A stretch of DNA of 21,493 bases, taken from a virus. Shown piece by piece: positions 14,647 through 21,455 of the stretch. The DNA lies in IMG/VR virus record IMGVR_UViG_3300032562_001167, positions 1-21,493 of that record; one strand, given 5' to 3'. The notes under the pieces are model-generated. The model was not told where the DNA came from. It ran no database searches and was given only the letters and a program-made list of their open reading frames with translations. Each line of letters starts with the position of its first letter. Within the stretch, counting starts at the first letter, position 1. Made by a program: the position numbers and the translations under genes.

Positions 14647-16420
14647 TGTATACCTTTTTCAACCACAATATTCAGTAGAATTCCGCAAAGAAACCAATTA
14701 TTGGTTACCATACAGTGCAGGATGCCTTTGGTCCTACGCCAGTCAATTTTCCGAAATCACAGAAAACTTTGATCTTAAAGAATTAATCTTTAAACGTGAT
14801 CCACATCAAGCAGTATTAGATCGGCTAGACAACCCCAAACTATGTGGGTTTAGTTGTTACACATGGAATGAATACTATTGTATAGAACTGGCTAAGAAAA
14901 TCAAACAGCACTGGCCTGATTGTATTATCGTATTTGGTGGGCCTCAAGCTGGTGAACGCATGTCCGGTTATGATTTCATTGACAGTGTAGTGTTAAGTGA
15001 AGGTGAACTAGCATTTACTGAATTGCTTAAGACCATAATCGCAGGTGAAACAATCAAATCTGTTTATCCACGCAGTAGACTGAAAGACCTTGACATCCCT
15101 AGTCCCTATATCACAGGTGTTTTTGACAAGATAGTCAATGAACATCCTGATGCTATTTGGGCCATGACACTAGAAACCAATCGTGGCTGTCCTTATGCCT
15201 GTACATTCTGTGATTGGGGTGGGTTAACTTACAGCAAAGTAGCTAAATTTAAACTAGGTCGTATCATCGATGAGATGTCTTGGGCTGCTAAGAATCGTGT
15301 GGCTTATATATTCAATGCAGATGCTAACTTTGGTATCTTTAAAGAACGTGATCTTGAAATAGCCAAGATCATACGACAGGCCGCTGACAACAGCAGGATC
15401 GAAACAGTTAATTTACAATATGCAAAGAACAGCACAGAAACTGTATTTGAAATAGCTCGTATCATGGGACCATTAAGCAGAGGTGTCACATTCAGTATGC
15501 AGAGCATGCATGATCTGACATTAGACGCTATCAAACGTAAGAATATGGAAACTAACAATATCAGCTATCTATTAGAGCTTAGCCGCAAATATGACATCAG
15601 TACCTACTCAGAATTGATCCTAGGATTGCCTGAAGAAACTAAAGAATCTTGGATCACAGGACTTAATCAACTATTAGAACTAGGACAACATCAAGCCATT
15701 GATGCTTGGTTATGCCAACTGTTTACCAACAGTGAATTGGCCACGGAAGAAAGCCGTAGGAAATATGAAATATCCACAGTCATGGTCAAAGACTATATGA
15801 GCCTTGGTAAGAATGATGAGGATATCCCTGAATCGATCGAAATCATTAACAGTACCAATACCATGACCACTGAAGAAATGATTGACTGTTATATGTACAG
15901 TTGGATGATCATACAGTTCCATACCATGGGCTATACACAGATCATAGCCAAGTATGCTAGAAACATCGCTGGTATCGCTTATAGAACATTCTATGATGAA
16001 TTTTTTGATGCTGTCCAACAGGATCCTGTGTTTAAAGATCATTATACTGCTATGCGTTTTACAGTTAAAAATTATCTCTATTATGGCTTGTTAGGTAAAG
16101 ACAGTGCAGGTGGTCATGCTCTACACGCAGGATCATATAAATTCATGTACGAACACAAACATCAGGCGGCTAGGTTGGCATTAAGTGTACTACAGACATT
16201 GACCAGCGATGTGACTACAGACCTATTAGACTTACAGAATTCATTTACTGTTGACGCTAATGCGACTTATCCTATTAGTTTACAAACTAATTACAATGTA
16301 GAAACAGGATCTAAAACACCTACCAACTATACAGCTACATCTCGAGTAGAAGGCAAATTAGAAGACTTTTATGCTCTTAGGAGACAGGGTAGGATTAAAA
16401 ATCTATTGGTCACATCATGA
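14639..16420 (+). CDS. B12-binding-domain radical SAM enzyme
   Basis: 593 residues, overlapping the epimerase stop by 8 nt. Residues 1-150 form a cobalamin-binding-like Rossmann region (KLCGFSCYTWNEYYCIELAK, IIVFGGPQAGERM, VVLSEGELAFTELL). The radical SAM cluster motif is TNRGCPYACTFCDWGG with C184, C188 and C191 in the standard CX3CX2C spacing; AYIFNADANFG at about 217-227 and EIYSEL-like strands follow (TYSELILGLPEET at about 322-334). The C-terminal 200 residues are helical and of unknown role. Family members do methylations, ring rearrangements or C-C bond chemistry. No DxHxxG cobalamin motif is present, so binding would be base-off/His-off, or absent. The substrate is not known; the flanking epimerase and aminotransferase-like genes point to a sugar or a similar small molecule. 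Confidence 0.9.
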   Translation: MYNVYLFQPQYSVEFRKETNYWLPYSAGCLWSYASQFSEITENFDLKELIFKRDPHQAVLDRLDNPKLCGFSCYTWNEYYCIELAKKIKQHWPDCIIVFGGPQAGERMSGYDFIDSVVLSEGELAFTELLKTIIAGETIKSVYPRSRLKDLDIPSPYITGVFDKIVNEHPDAIWAMTLETNRGCPYACTFCDWGGLTYSKVAKFKLGRIIDEMSWAAKNRVAYIFNADANFGIFKERDLEIAKIIRQAADNSRIETVNLQYAKNSTETVFEIARIMGPLSRGVTFSMQSMHDLTLDAIKRKNMETNNISYLLELSRKYDISTYSELILGLPEETKESWITGLNQLLELGQHQAIDAWLCQLFTNSELATEESRRKYEISTVMVKDYMSLGKNDEDIPESIEIINSTNTMTTEEMIDCYMYSWMIIQFHTMGYTQIIAKYARNIAGIAYRTFYDEFFDAVQQDPVFKDHYTAMRFTVKNYLYYGLLGKDSAGGHALHAGSYKFMYEHKHQAARLALSVLQTLTSDVTTDLLDLQNSFTVDANATYPISLQTNYNVETGSKTPTNYTATSRVEGKLEDFYALRRQGRIKNLLVTS

Positions 16421-17004
16421 CAGCATTTAACAAAATAAAACAATTTGAAGACTATCTGAGTATATTCACAGGCGCACCGTATGTAGTCATGACTGACTGT
16501 TGTACGCATGCTCTTGAACTGTGTTTCCGCTATGATCAAGTACAAGAATGTCGTTTTACTCCTTATACTTATATCAGTATCCCCATGCTCATGCACAAAT
16601 TAAATATACGCTATAGCTATGCAGGACACGACAAACAATGGATCGGTGAGTATCATTTCTTTGACACACGCATTTGGGACAGTGCCAGATTGCTTAAAGA
16701 AGGTATGTATCGCGCAGGGCAGATGCAGTGTCTAAGTTTTGGCTACGATAAACCATTGGCTATCGGTCATGGTGGTGCTATCTTGTTAGATGATGAAACA
16801 GCTTATAAGAAATTAATACGTCAGCGTTATGATGGGCGTGACCTATCAATCAGCCCCTGGGAAGAACAGCAGACATTTGAAATGGGATACCATTATCGCC
16901 CAACCCCAGAAGATGCTGAGCAGGGATTGGAAAAAATTGGCAGTATCGATCAAACGCCTAAATACAAACAGTACCCTGATCTCAGAGAAATAACTATAAA
17001 ATGA
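16417..17004 (+). CDS. Half-length DegT/DnrJ/EryC1 aminotransferase-like protein
   Basis: 195 residues, while full DegT-type sugar aminotransferases have about 370. Residues 19-35 (GAPYVVMTDCCTHALEL) match the 'g.....v.sgT.AL.la' PLP-phosphate region, FTPYTYISIPMLMHKLNI at 47-64 matches the 'vp.yTf.at..ai...g' strand, D88 in WDSARLL corresponds to the Asp that contacts the PLP ring nitrogen, and CLSFGYDKPLAIGHGGAI at 105-122 is the lysine loop with K112 as the Schiff-base lysine. The protein ends soon after YHYRPTPEDAEQGLEKIGSI, which normally opens the C-terminal domain. It therefore keeps the PLP-binding large domain but lacks the rest. No frameshift remnant follows, as the next gene starts in an ATGA overlap. 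Confidence 0.78.
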   Translation: MTAFNKIKQFEDYLSIFTGAPYVVMTDCCTHALELCFRYDQVQECRFTPYTYISIPMLMHKLNIRYSYAGHDKQWIGEYHFFDTRIWDSARLLKEGMYRAGQMQCLSFGYDKPLAIGHGGAILLDDETAYKKLIRQRYDGRDLSISPWEEQQTFEMGYHYRPTPEDAEQGLEKIGSIDQTPKYKQYPDLREITIK

Positions 17005-17528
17005 TACTTAAATCAACAAAACTTGACTATGACTTTGGCATATTTTTAAATGCAGACTATTCTACACATGAAGGTAGTTGTATCAAACATCAAGTCTATG
17101 AACTAACAGACATACATGAACAATATGGCGGATTCCCTGATAGCTATTGTTTTGAAAATACCAAGATCAATCAACTTTGGTGGTCTGAAGATCAGATCGA
17201 CTATAAAACCATCGGTGATCAATTGGGCATTGATGTTGTTACTGTTAGCTCGATCAGACAACCACCCGGCTGTGTGATACCTTTACACAGAGATACATTC
17301 TATCAGATCAATAAACTCTATCCTGATCGCAAGGAAACTAAAGTGCGTGCTAACATCTATCTAGAAGATTGGGCATTAGGCCACTTTATACAATTCAACG
17401 ACACAGTAGACACACACTGGCATCAAGGTCAAGGTTGGATCTGGGACAGCGAAATACTGCATCTTGGTGCTAATGCTGGTATGACCAACAAGCACACACT
17501 ACAGATATCAGGATTCTTAAATGCGTAA
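17001..17528 (+). CDS. Aspartyl/asparaginyl-hydroxylase-like 2OG oxygenase
   Basis: 175 residues, ATG in an ATGA overlap. PPGCVIPLHRDTFYQINKLY at 88-107 has the HxD pair H96 and D98, and SEILHLGANAGMTNKHTLQI at 150-169 gives H154 as the third iron ligand, with K164 a candidate for 2-oxoglutarate binding. VRANIYLEDWALGHFIQFND in between forms the central strands, and QGQGWIWDS is the typical 'G....wd.' turn of cupin-like hydroxylases. The size fits a minimal double-stranded beta-helix. It probably oxidises a substrate made by the preceding radical-SAM/aminotransferase genes, but the substrate is unknown. It is unrelated in detail to the other oxygenase at 9009-9776. Confidence 0.75.
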   Translation: MILKSTKLDYDFGIFLNADYSTHEGSCIKHQVYELTDIHEQYGGFPDSYCFENTKINQLWWSEDQIDYKTIGDQLGIDVVTVSSIRQPPGCVIPLHRDTFYQINKLYPDRKETKVRANIYLEDWALGHFIQFNDTVDTHWHQGQGWIWDSEILHLGANAGMTNKHTLQISGFLNA

Positions 17529-18183
17529 GCTATGGGTGTTTGGCCATAGTTTCTGTTTGCCATTTAACTTAGAACACAAAGAACACTGTTGGGTAGATCT
17601 TTTAGCCCGTAGTCTCAACATACCATACAGTAATCTGTCAGAACCTGGTTCTGATAATCTTTTTATATATCATACTTATAGACAGGCCTTACCCGATATC
17701 AATTACAACGATCTAGTCATCATTGGGTGGAGCCACCCCAGCAGAAAATCATTTGTGCTAGACAGAGACAATCCAAAACATCTGGCGGTATGTGATCAAG
17801 GATTGATATACAAAACCAACACACAAGAATTTTTCCGTAGCAATAATCCGACTAATAAAGATGTGAACAATTGGTTGAATTTTAAACCCAAAGATCAAGG
17901 TTTGGCCTATTATGACATTTGGTTTAGAGATTACTACAGCGATCATGAACAAAGACTCAATTTCCAAAGCTATTCTGACAGCGTTGAATTGACCTGTCCG
18001 GGACGCTACATACCATTTTACTTCAGTGAAGAAAGCGTCAAAGGTATAGATTTACGTGAACCACATGCTGGGTTTATGACTGAATTCATTATTAAACATC
18101 AGATCACCCTTAGTTCCATAGACACACATATAAATGAGCAAGGACATGCTCTTTGGGCAGAACATCTACACAAATATATTTGA
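17521..18183 (+). CDS. SGNH/GDSL hydrolase-like protein (copy 3)
   Basis: 220 residues, overlapping the oxygenase by 8 nt. LWVFGHSFCLPFNLEHKEHC at 4-23 provides block I with S10, NLSEPGSDNLFIYHTY at about 38-53 resembles block II, and DLVIIGWSHPSRKSF at about 60-74 resembles block III. The C-terminus, SIDTHINEQGHALWAEHL, fits block V with an Asp and a His close together (D-x-H), the most complete catalytic set of the three SGNH-like copies in this window. It closes the run that began at the clamp gene. It likely acts as an esterase or O-acyl-modifying enzyme, or is a structural relative without activity. Confidence 0.7.
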   Translation: MRKLWVFGHSFCLPFNLEHKEHCWVDLLARSLNIPYSNLSEPGSDNLFIYHTYRQALPDINYNDLVIIGWSHPSRKSFVLDRDNPKHLAVCDQGLIYKTNTQEFFRSNNPTNKDVNNWLNFKPKDQGLAYYDIWFRDYYSDHEQRLNFQSYSDSVELTCPGRYIPFYFSEESVKGIDLREPHAGFMTEFIIKHQITLSSIDTHINEQGHALWAEHLHKYI

Positions 18184-18208
18184 CCTTGTTGAAATAAACC
18201 TATATAAT
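18180..18208 (+). promoter_or_regulatory. Sigma70-like promoter before folE
   Basis: TTGACC at 18180-18185 overlaps the stop codon of the preceding gene, and TATAAT lies at 18203-18208, with a 17-bp spacer. Transcription would start near 18215; GGAG at 18241-18244 precedes the ATG at 18251. It separates the folE-queE run from the long upstream run. Confidence 0.72.
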
Positions 18209-18250
18209 ATATACATATCCCAATCCACTGGGTTAACATCGGAGACATAA

Positions 18251-18943
18251 ATGAGCAATAAAATCAGTGATATTATACTTGAACGTATCAGCAATGATGG
18301 TGCGAGATACTGGGCAGGTGATAATATATCAAAATATATCAAAAACGAAGAACGAGAACAGCTAGTAGACGAACTTACAGAAAAGTTTGAGGGTGTTCTA
18401 GACAGTTTAATCATCGATAGACATGAAGATCCAAATTCAAAAGGCACAGCACGTAGACTTGCCAAAATGTACTTGTATGAAATCATGGCAGGACGTTATG
18501 ATCCAGCGCCAGATGCTACAGCTTTTCCAAATGATAGTGAGGACAGATATGAAGGTATGTTGGTTGTTAGAAGTGAGCTTCGCAGTATGTGTAGCCATCA
18601 TCATCAACCTGTTGCTGGTGTCGCATATATTGGGATTATCGCTGCCCAAAAACTTATTGGACTTAGCAAATATACTCGTATTGCTCAATGGTGTAGTCGT
18701 CGTGGCACACTACAGGAAGAACTAGCCAATGACATAGCACGTGAAATAATGAAGGCCACAGGCAGTGAAAACGTAGCAGTCTACATACAAGCTACGCACG
18801 GTTGCTGTGAAAATCGTGGTATCATGGCACATAGTTCATTAACGCAGACTACAGTATTAAAAGGTGCGTTCAAAGATGATGGCAATACCAAGAAAGAATT
18901 CTTTGACAACATCAAACTACAACAGGAGTTTGCACCCAGATGA
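18251..18943 (+). CDS. folE: GTP cyclohydrolase I (FolE)
   Basis: 230 residues, close to the 222 of E. coli FolE. It converts GTP to dihydroneopterin triphosphate, the first step to queuosine-type 7-deazaguanines. RSMCSHHHQPVAGVAYIG at 111-128 corresponds to 'SmCEHHllPf.G.ahv.yip', KLIGLSKYTRIAQWCSRRGT at 134-153 to 'viGLSKlaRiv..farR.q', and ATHGCCENRGI at 181-191 to 'a.HmCm.mRGv'. Zinc ligands C114, H117 and C185 and the catalytic His pair H116 and H183 are kept. Two differences stand out: the Glu of CEHH is Ser here, and HMCM is HGCC. The N-terminal 60 residues are divergent. It is the first gene of a promoter-led run that includes queE. Confidence 0.93.
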   Translation: MSNKISDIILERISNDGARYWAGDNISKYIKNEEREQLVDELTEKFEGVLDSLIIDRHEDPNSKGTARRLAKMYLYEIMAGRYDPAPDATAFPNDSEDRYEGMLVVRSELRSMCSHHHQPVAGVAYIGIIAAQKLIGLSKYTRIAQWCSRRGTLQEELANDIAREIMKATGSENVAVYIQATHGCCENRGIMAHSSLTQTTVLKGAFKDDGNTKKEFFDNIKLQQEFAPR

Positions 18944-19350
18944 TAGCTGAAGATTTAATATACCTTGGATTGGGCATGGTATTTGGTGCGATAATAATCG
19001 CCAATATGATGTCTGGTACCCAAGGCCGCTTAAAAAAGATTTGTAACATATATTTCGCAAGATTTTCAAACAAAGATATTGATAAGTTAGCTGTTATGTT
19101 TGATGACGATGTGTCATTACGTGATTGGGAAATATCAGCATCAGGTAAAGACAATGTCATCAAAGCTAATCAAAAGATATTTGACAGTGTAGACACTATA
19201 CAAGTTACTCCATTAGTCATGTACAGTGAAGATGATGTCGTAGTCGCTGAATTAGAAATACTAGTAGACAATAAAGTAAAGCTCTACGTCACAGACGTTA
19301 TCACATTCACTGGTGATAAGATTTCCAGCATCAGAGCATATAAAGGATAA
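18940..19350 (+). CDS. Membrane-anchored NTF2/SnoaL-like protein
   Basis: 136 residues, ATGA overlap with folE. Residues 4-25 (EDLIYLGLGMVFGAIIIANM) form one transmembrane or signal-anchor segment. The remaining part is an NTF2-like fold: a helical IYFARFSNKDIDKLAVMFDD at 37-56, DVSLRDWEISASGKDNVIKA at 57-76, and the long antiparallel strands VVVAELEILVDNKVKLYVTD and ITFTGDKISSIRAYKG. The last strand pair is typical of SnoaL-like proteins, whose members include small hydrolases, isomerases and binding subunits. No defined active-site set can be assigned. Its position between folE and queE could be incidental. Confidence 0.72.
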   Translation: MIAEDLIYLGLGMVFGAIIIANMMSGTQGRLKKICNIYFARFSNKDIDKLAVMFDDDVSLRDWEISASGKDNVIKANQKIFDSVDTIQVTPLVMYSEDDVVVAELEILVDNKVKLYVTDVITFTGDKISSIRAYKG

Positions 19351-19353
19351 ACC

Positions 19354-19665
19354 ATGCGTTGGTTAAAGAAGAAAATCTGTAGTTGGTTGGGCGTAGAACG
19401 TTTCGACGATTGGGCTACCATTGACGATGATCGAAGAGATACCCTTGTATCTGTCAGGGGGCGCAATGATGCACCTAACTTCTTCGAACGTAATCCAGAA
19501 ACCAACTTCCGTATCTATAATGCCTCAGGTGGTATCATACTTGAAGTAGGACGCTGGGACAAAGTTCGCAGTGAGTGGACTACCAACATGCACATCATAC
19601 ACGACGATGAAGAAAATAAAACAGATAGTATCGCTAAAATAATGACTATGGAGTTGATGAGATGA
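19354..19665 (+). CDS. Hypothetical protein
   Basis: 103 residues, starting at ATG 19354 behind AAGGA at 19343-19347. The N-terminus MRWLKKKICSWLGVERFDDW is an amphipathic basic helix that could touch a membrane. The middle (FRIYNASGGIILEVGRWDKV) looks like a strand pair, and the C-terminus (DSIAKIMTMELMR) is helical. I do not recognise the family. It is coupled to the phosphoribosyltransferase gene by an ATGA overlap. Confidence 0.68.
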   Translation: MRWLKKKICSWLGVERFDDWATIDDDRRDTLVSVRGRNDAPNFFERNPETNFRIYNASGGIILEVGRWDKVRSEWTTNMHIIHDDEENKTDSIAKIMTMELMR

Positions 19666-20213
19666 AAAAATTATACGTAAGTGATCAAGAAATCAGAGAA
19701 TATGTAAACAAGATCTCATTACAGATGTACAAGGACAATTGGCGTCCAGATTATATCGTAGGACTTACTCGTGGTGGACTTGTTCCCGCAGTATATATGA
19801 GTCATCTATTAGATATTCCTATGCATACGTTAAAAGTGGCTCTACGTGATAACGCAGACACTGAAAGCAACTGTTGGATGGCAGAAGATGCATTTGGCTA
19901 TGTTGCGGCTACTAGCGTTCCACGCCCTAAAGATGAACCAACCACAGATCCTACATTACGCAAGAACATATTGATCTTAGACGATATCAACGATACAGGT
20001 GCCACACTAGATTGGATCATCGAAGATTGGCAAGGCGTCAATTTACCCAATGATCCAGCTTGGGCACAAGGTATCTGGAATGGTAGTGTTCGTTTTGCTG
20101 TGTTATTTGATAATCTAAGTAGCAAGTTTAGTCGCAAGATTGACTATAGTGCTGTAGAAATAAACAAAGCCGAAGAAGATGTTTGGATTGTTTATCCTTG
20201 GGAATTAGATTGA
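19662..20213 (+). CDS. Phosphoribosyltransferase (purine PRTase-like)
   Basis: 183 residues, a normal length for a type I phosphoribosyltransferase. RPDYIVGLTRGGLVPAVYMS at 28-47 is the N-terminal 'p..ivgi.rGG..pa..la' loop, HTLKVALRD at 55-63 is the flexible-hood strand region, NILILDDINDTGATLDWI at 102-119 is the PRPP-binding motif with the acidic pair D107/D108 and the TGAT loop, and VDYSA-like C-terminal EDVWIVYPWELD has the 'w..fPWe' ending typical of xanthine/hypoxanthine-guanine enzymes. It probably turns a purine base plus PRPP into a nucleotide. Near FolE it could help supply GTP precursors, or recycle guanine released by DpdA. Those links are inference. Confidence 0.88.
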   Translation: MKKLYVSDQEIREYVNKISLQMYKDNWRPDYIVGLTRGGLVPAVYMSHLLDIPMHTLKVALRDNADTESNCWMAEDAFGYVAATSVPRPKDEPTTDPTLRKNILILDDINDTGATLDWIIEDWQGVNLPNDPAWAQGIWNGSVRFAVLFDNLSSKFSRKIDYSAVEINKAEEDVWIVYPWELD

Positions 20214-20434
20214 AATTATTAGAAAAACATGTTAAACTAATAGGATGGATCGCTAACATAGTGACCATCATTGGCGTCACACTTACAAGTTTTGACATAT
20301 ATCCACTTAATATTATTGTATTGAGTTTTGCCTGTTTGTTTTGGGTAATAACAGGAATGATATGGAAGAAACCAGAACTATGGACGCTTAATGCTATTAT
20401 ATTTTTAATTTATGTATACGGATTGATTATATGA
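20210..20434 (+). CDS. Small membrane protein (two to three TM segments)
   Basis: 74 residues from a TTG at 20210, which overlaps the preceding stop as TTGA with GGGA at 20200-20203 in front. The frame is also open from an ATG at 20183, but that start would lie 31 bases inside the phosphoribosyltransferase gene and add a polar, unconserved-looking nonapeptide. Hydrophobic segments are at about residues 8-26, 32-50 and 57-73 (IGWIANIVTIIGVTL, IIVLSFACLFWVITGMIW, LNAIIFLIYVYGLII). The layout resembles short phage membrane proteins of the DUF6552 kind. Function unknown. Its stop overlaps the queE start. Confidence 0.66.
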   Translation: MKLLEKHVKLIGWIANIVTIIGVTLTSFDIYPLNIIVLSFACLFWVITGMIWKKPELWTLNAIIFLIYVYGLII

Positions 20435-21282
20435 GCAAAATTAAAGTTTCGGAGATATTTTATTCAGCACAGGGCGAAGGACGCTTCGTAGGTGTACCTA
20501 GTGTATTTTTAAGAACATTTGGTTGTAACTTTACCTGTGGCGGGTTTGGTATGCCTAGAGGTCAGGCCAGCAAGGAACGTGAAGGCATCAATGCCAAATT
20601 ATACACACGCTATGAAGATTTGCCATTAGTATCCACAGGCTGTGACAGTTATGCATCATGGGATCCTAAATTTAAGAATCTCAGTCCAAGTTTAGAAACA
20701 CACATCATCGTTGAAAAGATGTTGCTGTTGACTCCAACACAGAATTGGCAGTTGAAGAATGGTAATGATGTCCATTTGGTCATCACAGGTGGTGAGCCAC
20801 TATTAGGTTGGCAACGTGTGTATCCAGAGTTATTACAGCATGAAAAGATGTACAATCTAAAGAACATTACATTTGAAACCAATGGTACCCAACCTTTGCA
20901 TGATGATTTTGCTGCATTCCTTAAACTATGGAATCGTAGTGGACGTGAATTAACATTCTCAGTCAGTGCTAAACTAAGCCCCAGTGGTGAGTCATGGGCT
21001 GATGCTATCAAACCAATGATCGTTAAAAGCTATGAAAAGATTGGCACAGTATTCTTTAAATTCGTAGTTGAGCGACCAGAAAACTTTGAAGAAGTTGATC
21101 GTGCTGTCGCAGAATATCGCAAGGCAGGCGTCAAAGGTGTAGTCTACATCATGCCTGTAGGCGGTGTTGTTAGTGTTTACAACGGCAACAAGTTTAATGT
21201 AGCAGATGAAGCCATGCGTCGTGGTTATTACTATAGTCCAAGATTGCATGTAGATCTTTGGGGCAACAGTTGGGGAAAATAG
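20431..21282 (+). CDS. queE: 7-carboxy-7-deazaguanine synthase (QueE)
   Basis: 283 residues, radical SAM enzyme that turns carboxytetrahydropterin into 7-carboxy-7-deazaguanine. EIFYSAQGEGRFVGVPSVFL at 8-27 is the family opening ('EiF.SiQGEG...G.p..FvR'), followed by TFGCNFTC with C32 and C36. The third cluster cysteine seems to be C71 in TGCDSYASWD, which corresponds to the 'CDTDF' of QueE, giving CX3CX34C in place of standard radical SAM spacing. ITGGEPLL at 113-120 binds SAM, FETNGTQ at 144-150 and FSVSAKLSPSG at 170-180 match QueE strands. The length is above the about 210-230 of bacterial QueE because of the insertion between C36 and C71 and a longer C-terminus. Start ATG in an ATGA overlap. 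Confidence 0.92.
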   Translation: MSKIKVSEIFYSAQGEGRFVGVPSVFLRTFGCNFTCGGFGMPRGQASKEREGINAKLYTRYEDLPLVSTGCDSYASWDPKFKNLSPSLETHIIVEKMLLLTPTQNWQLKNGNDVHLVITGGEPLLGWQRVYPELLQHEKMYNLKNITFETNGTQPLHDDFAAFLKLWNRSGRELTFSVSAKLSPSGESWADAIKPMIVKSYEKIGTVFFKFVVERPENFEEVDRAVAEYRKAGVKGVVYIMPVGGVVSVYNGNKFNVADEAMRRGYYYSPRLHVDLWGNSWGK

Positions 21283-21455
21283 TGGAACTACATAAAAGAA
21301 CACTAGCAAGAACGCTGAGTTACAGAATTACAGCGATGTTAATTACTGCTATCTGGACAGGACTAGGTGATGCGATTGCTATCCACTTTGTGCTGGCCAT
21401 TTGGCAATACGTATTAGAACGAGCATGGTTGAAAATTAAATGGGGAACTAAATGA
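21282..21455 (+). CDS. DUF2061 small membrane protein
   Basis: 57 residues from a GTG at 21282 that overlaps the queE stop by one base, with GGGGA at 21272-21276 in front. The frame extends to an ATG at 21258 inside queE, but the family similarity begins at HKRTLARTLSYRI. That segment, then AMLITAIWTGLGDAIAIHFV and ERAWLKIKWG, matches the DUF2061 pattern ('.s..Ka.syR......t........ia..........k...Y..hEr.W..i.wG'). Two short transmembrane helices are likely. The function of the family is unknown. It links queE and metK by overlaps at both ends. Confidence 0.78.
   Translation: MELHKRTLARTLSYRITAMLITAIWTGLGDAIAIHFVLAIWQYVLERAWLKIKWGTK

Noticed and set aside
18209-18250. preQ1-type riboswitch before folE
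   Set aside because: The leader is only about 36 nt, lacks a C-rich loop with an A-rich tail pairing, and the short CCCA/TGGG pairing seen is too weak to support a call.
20183-20209. ATG 20183 as start of the small membrane protein
   Set aside because: It lies 31 bases inside the phosphoribosyltransferase gene; TTG 20210 forms the usual stop-start overlap. I could not exclude the ATG, so the choice is only probable.
21258-21281. ATG 21258 as start of the DUF2061 protein
   Set aside because: It lies inside queE; family similarity begins after GTG 21282, which has GGGGA in front.
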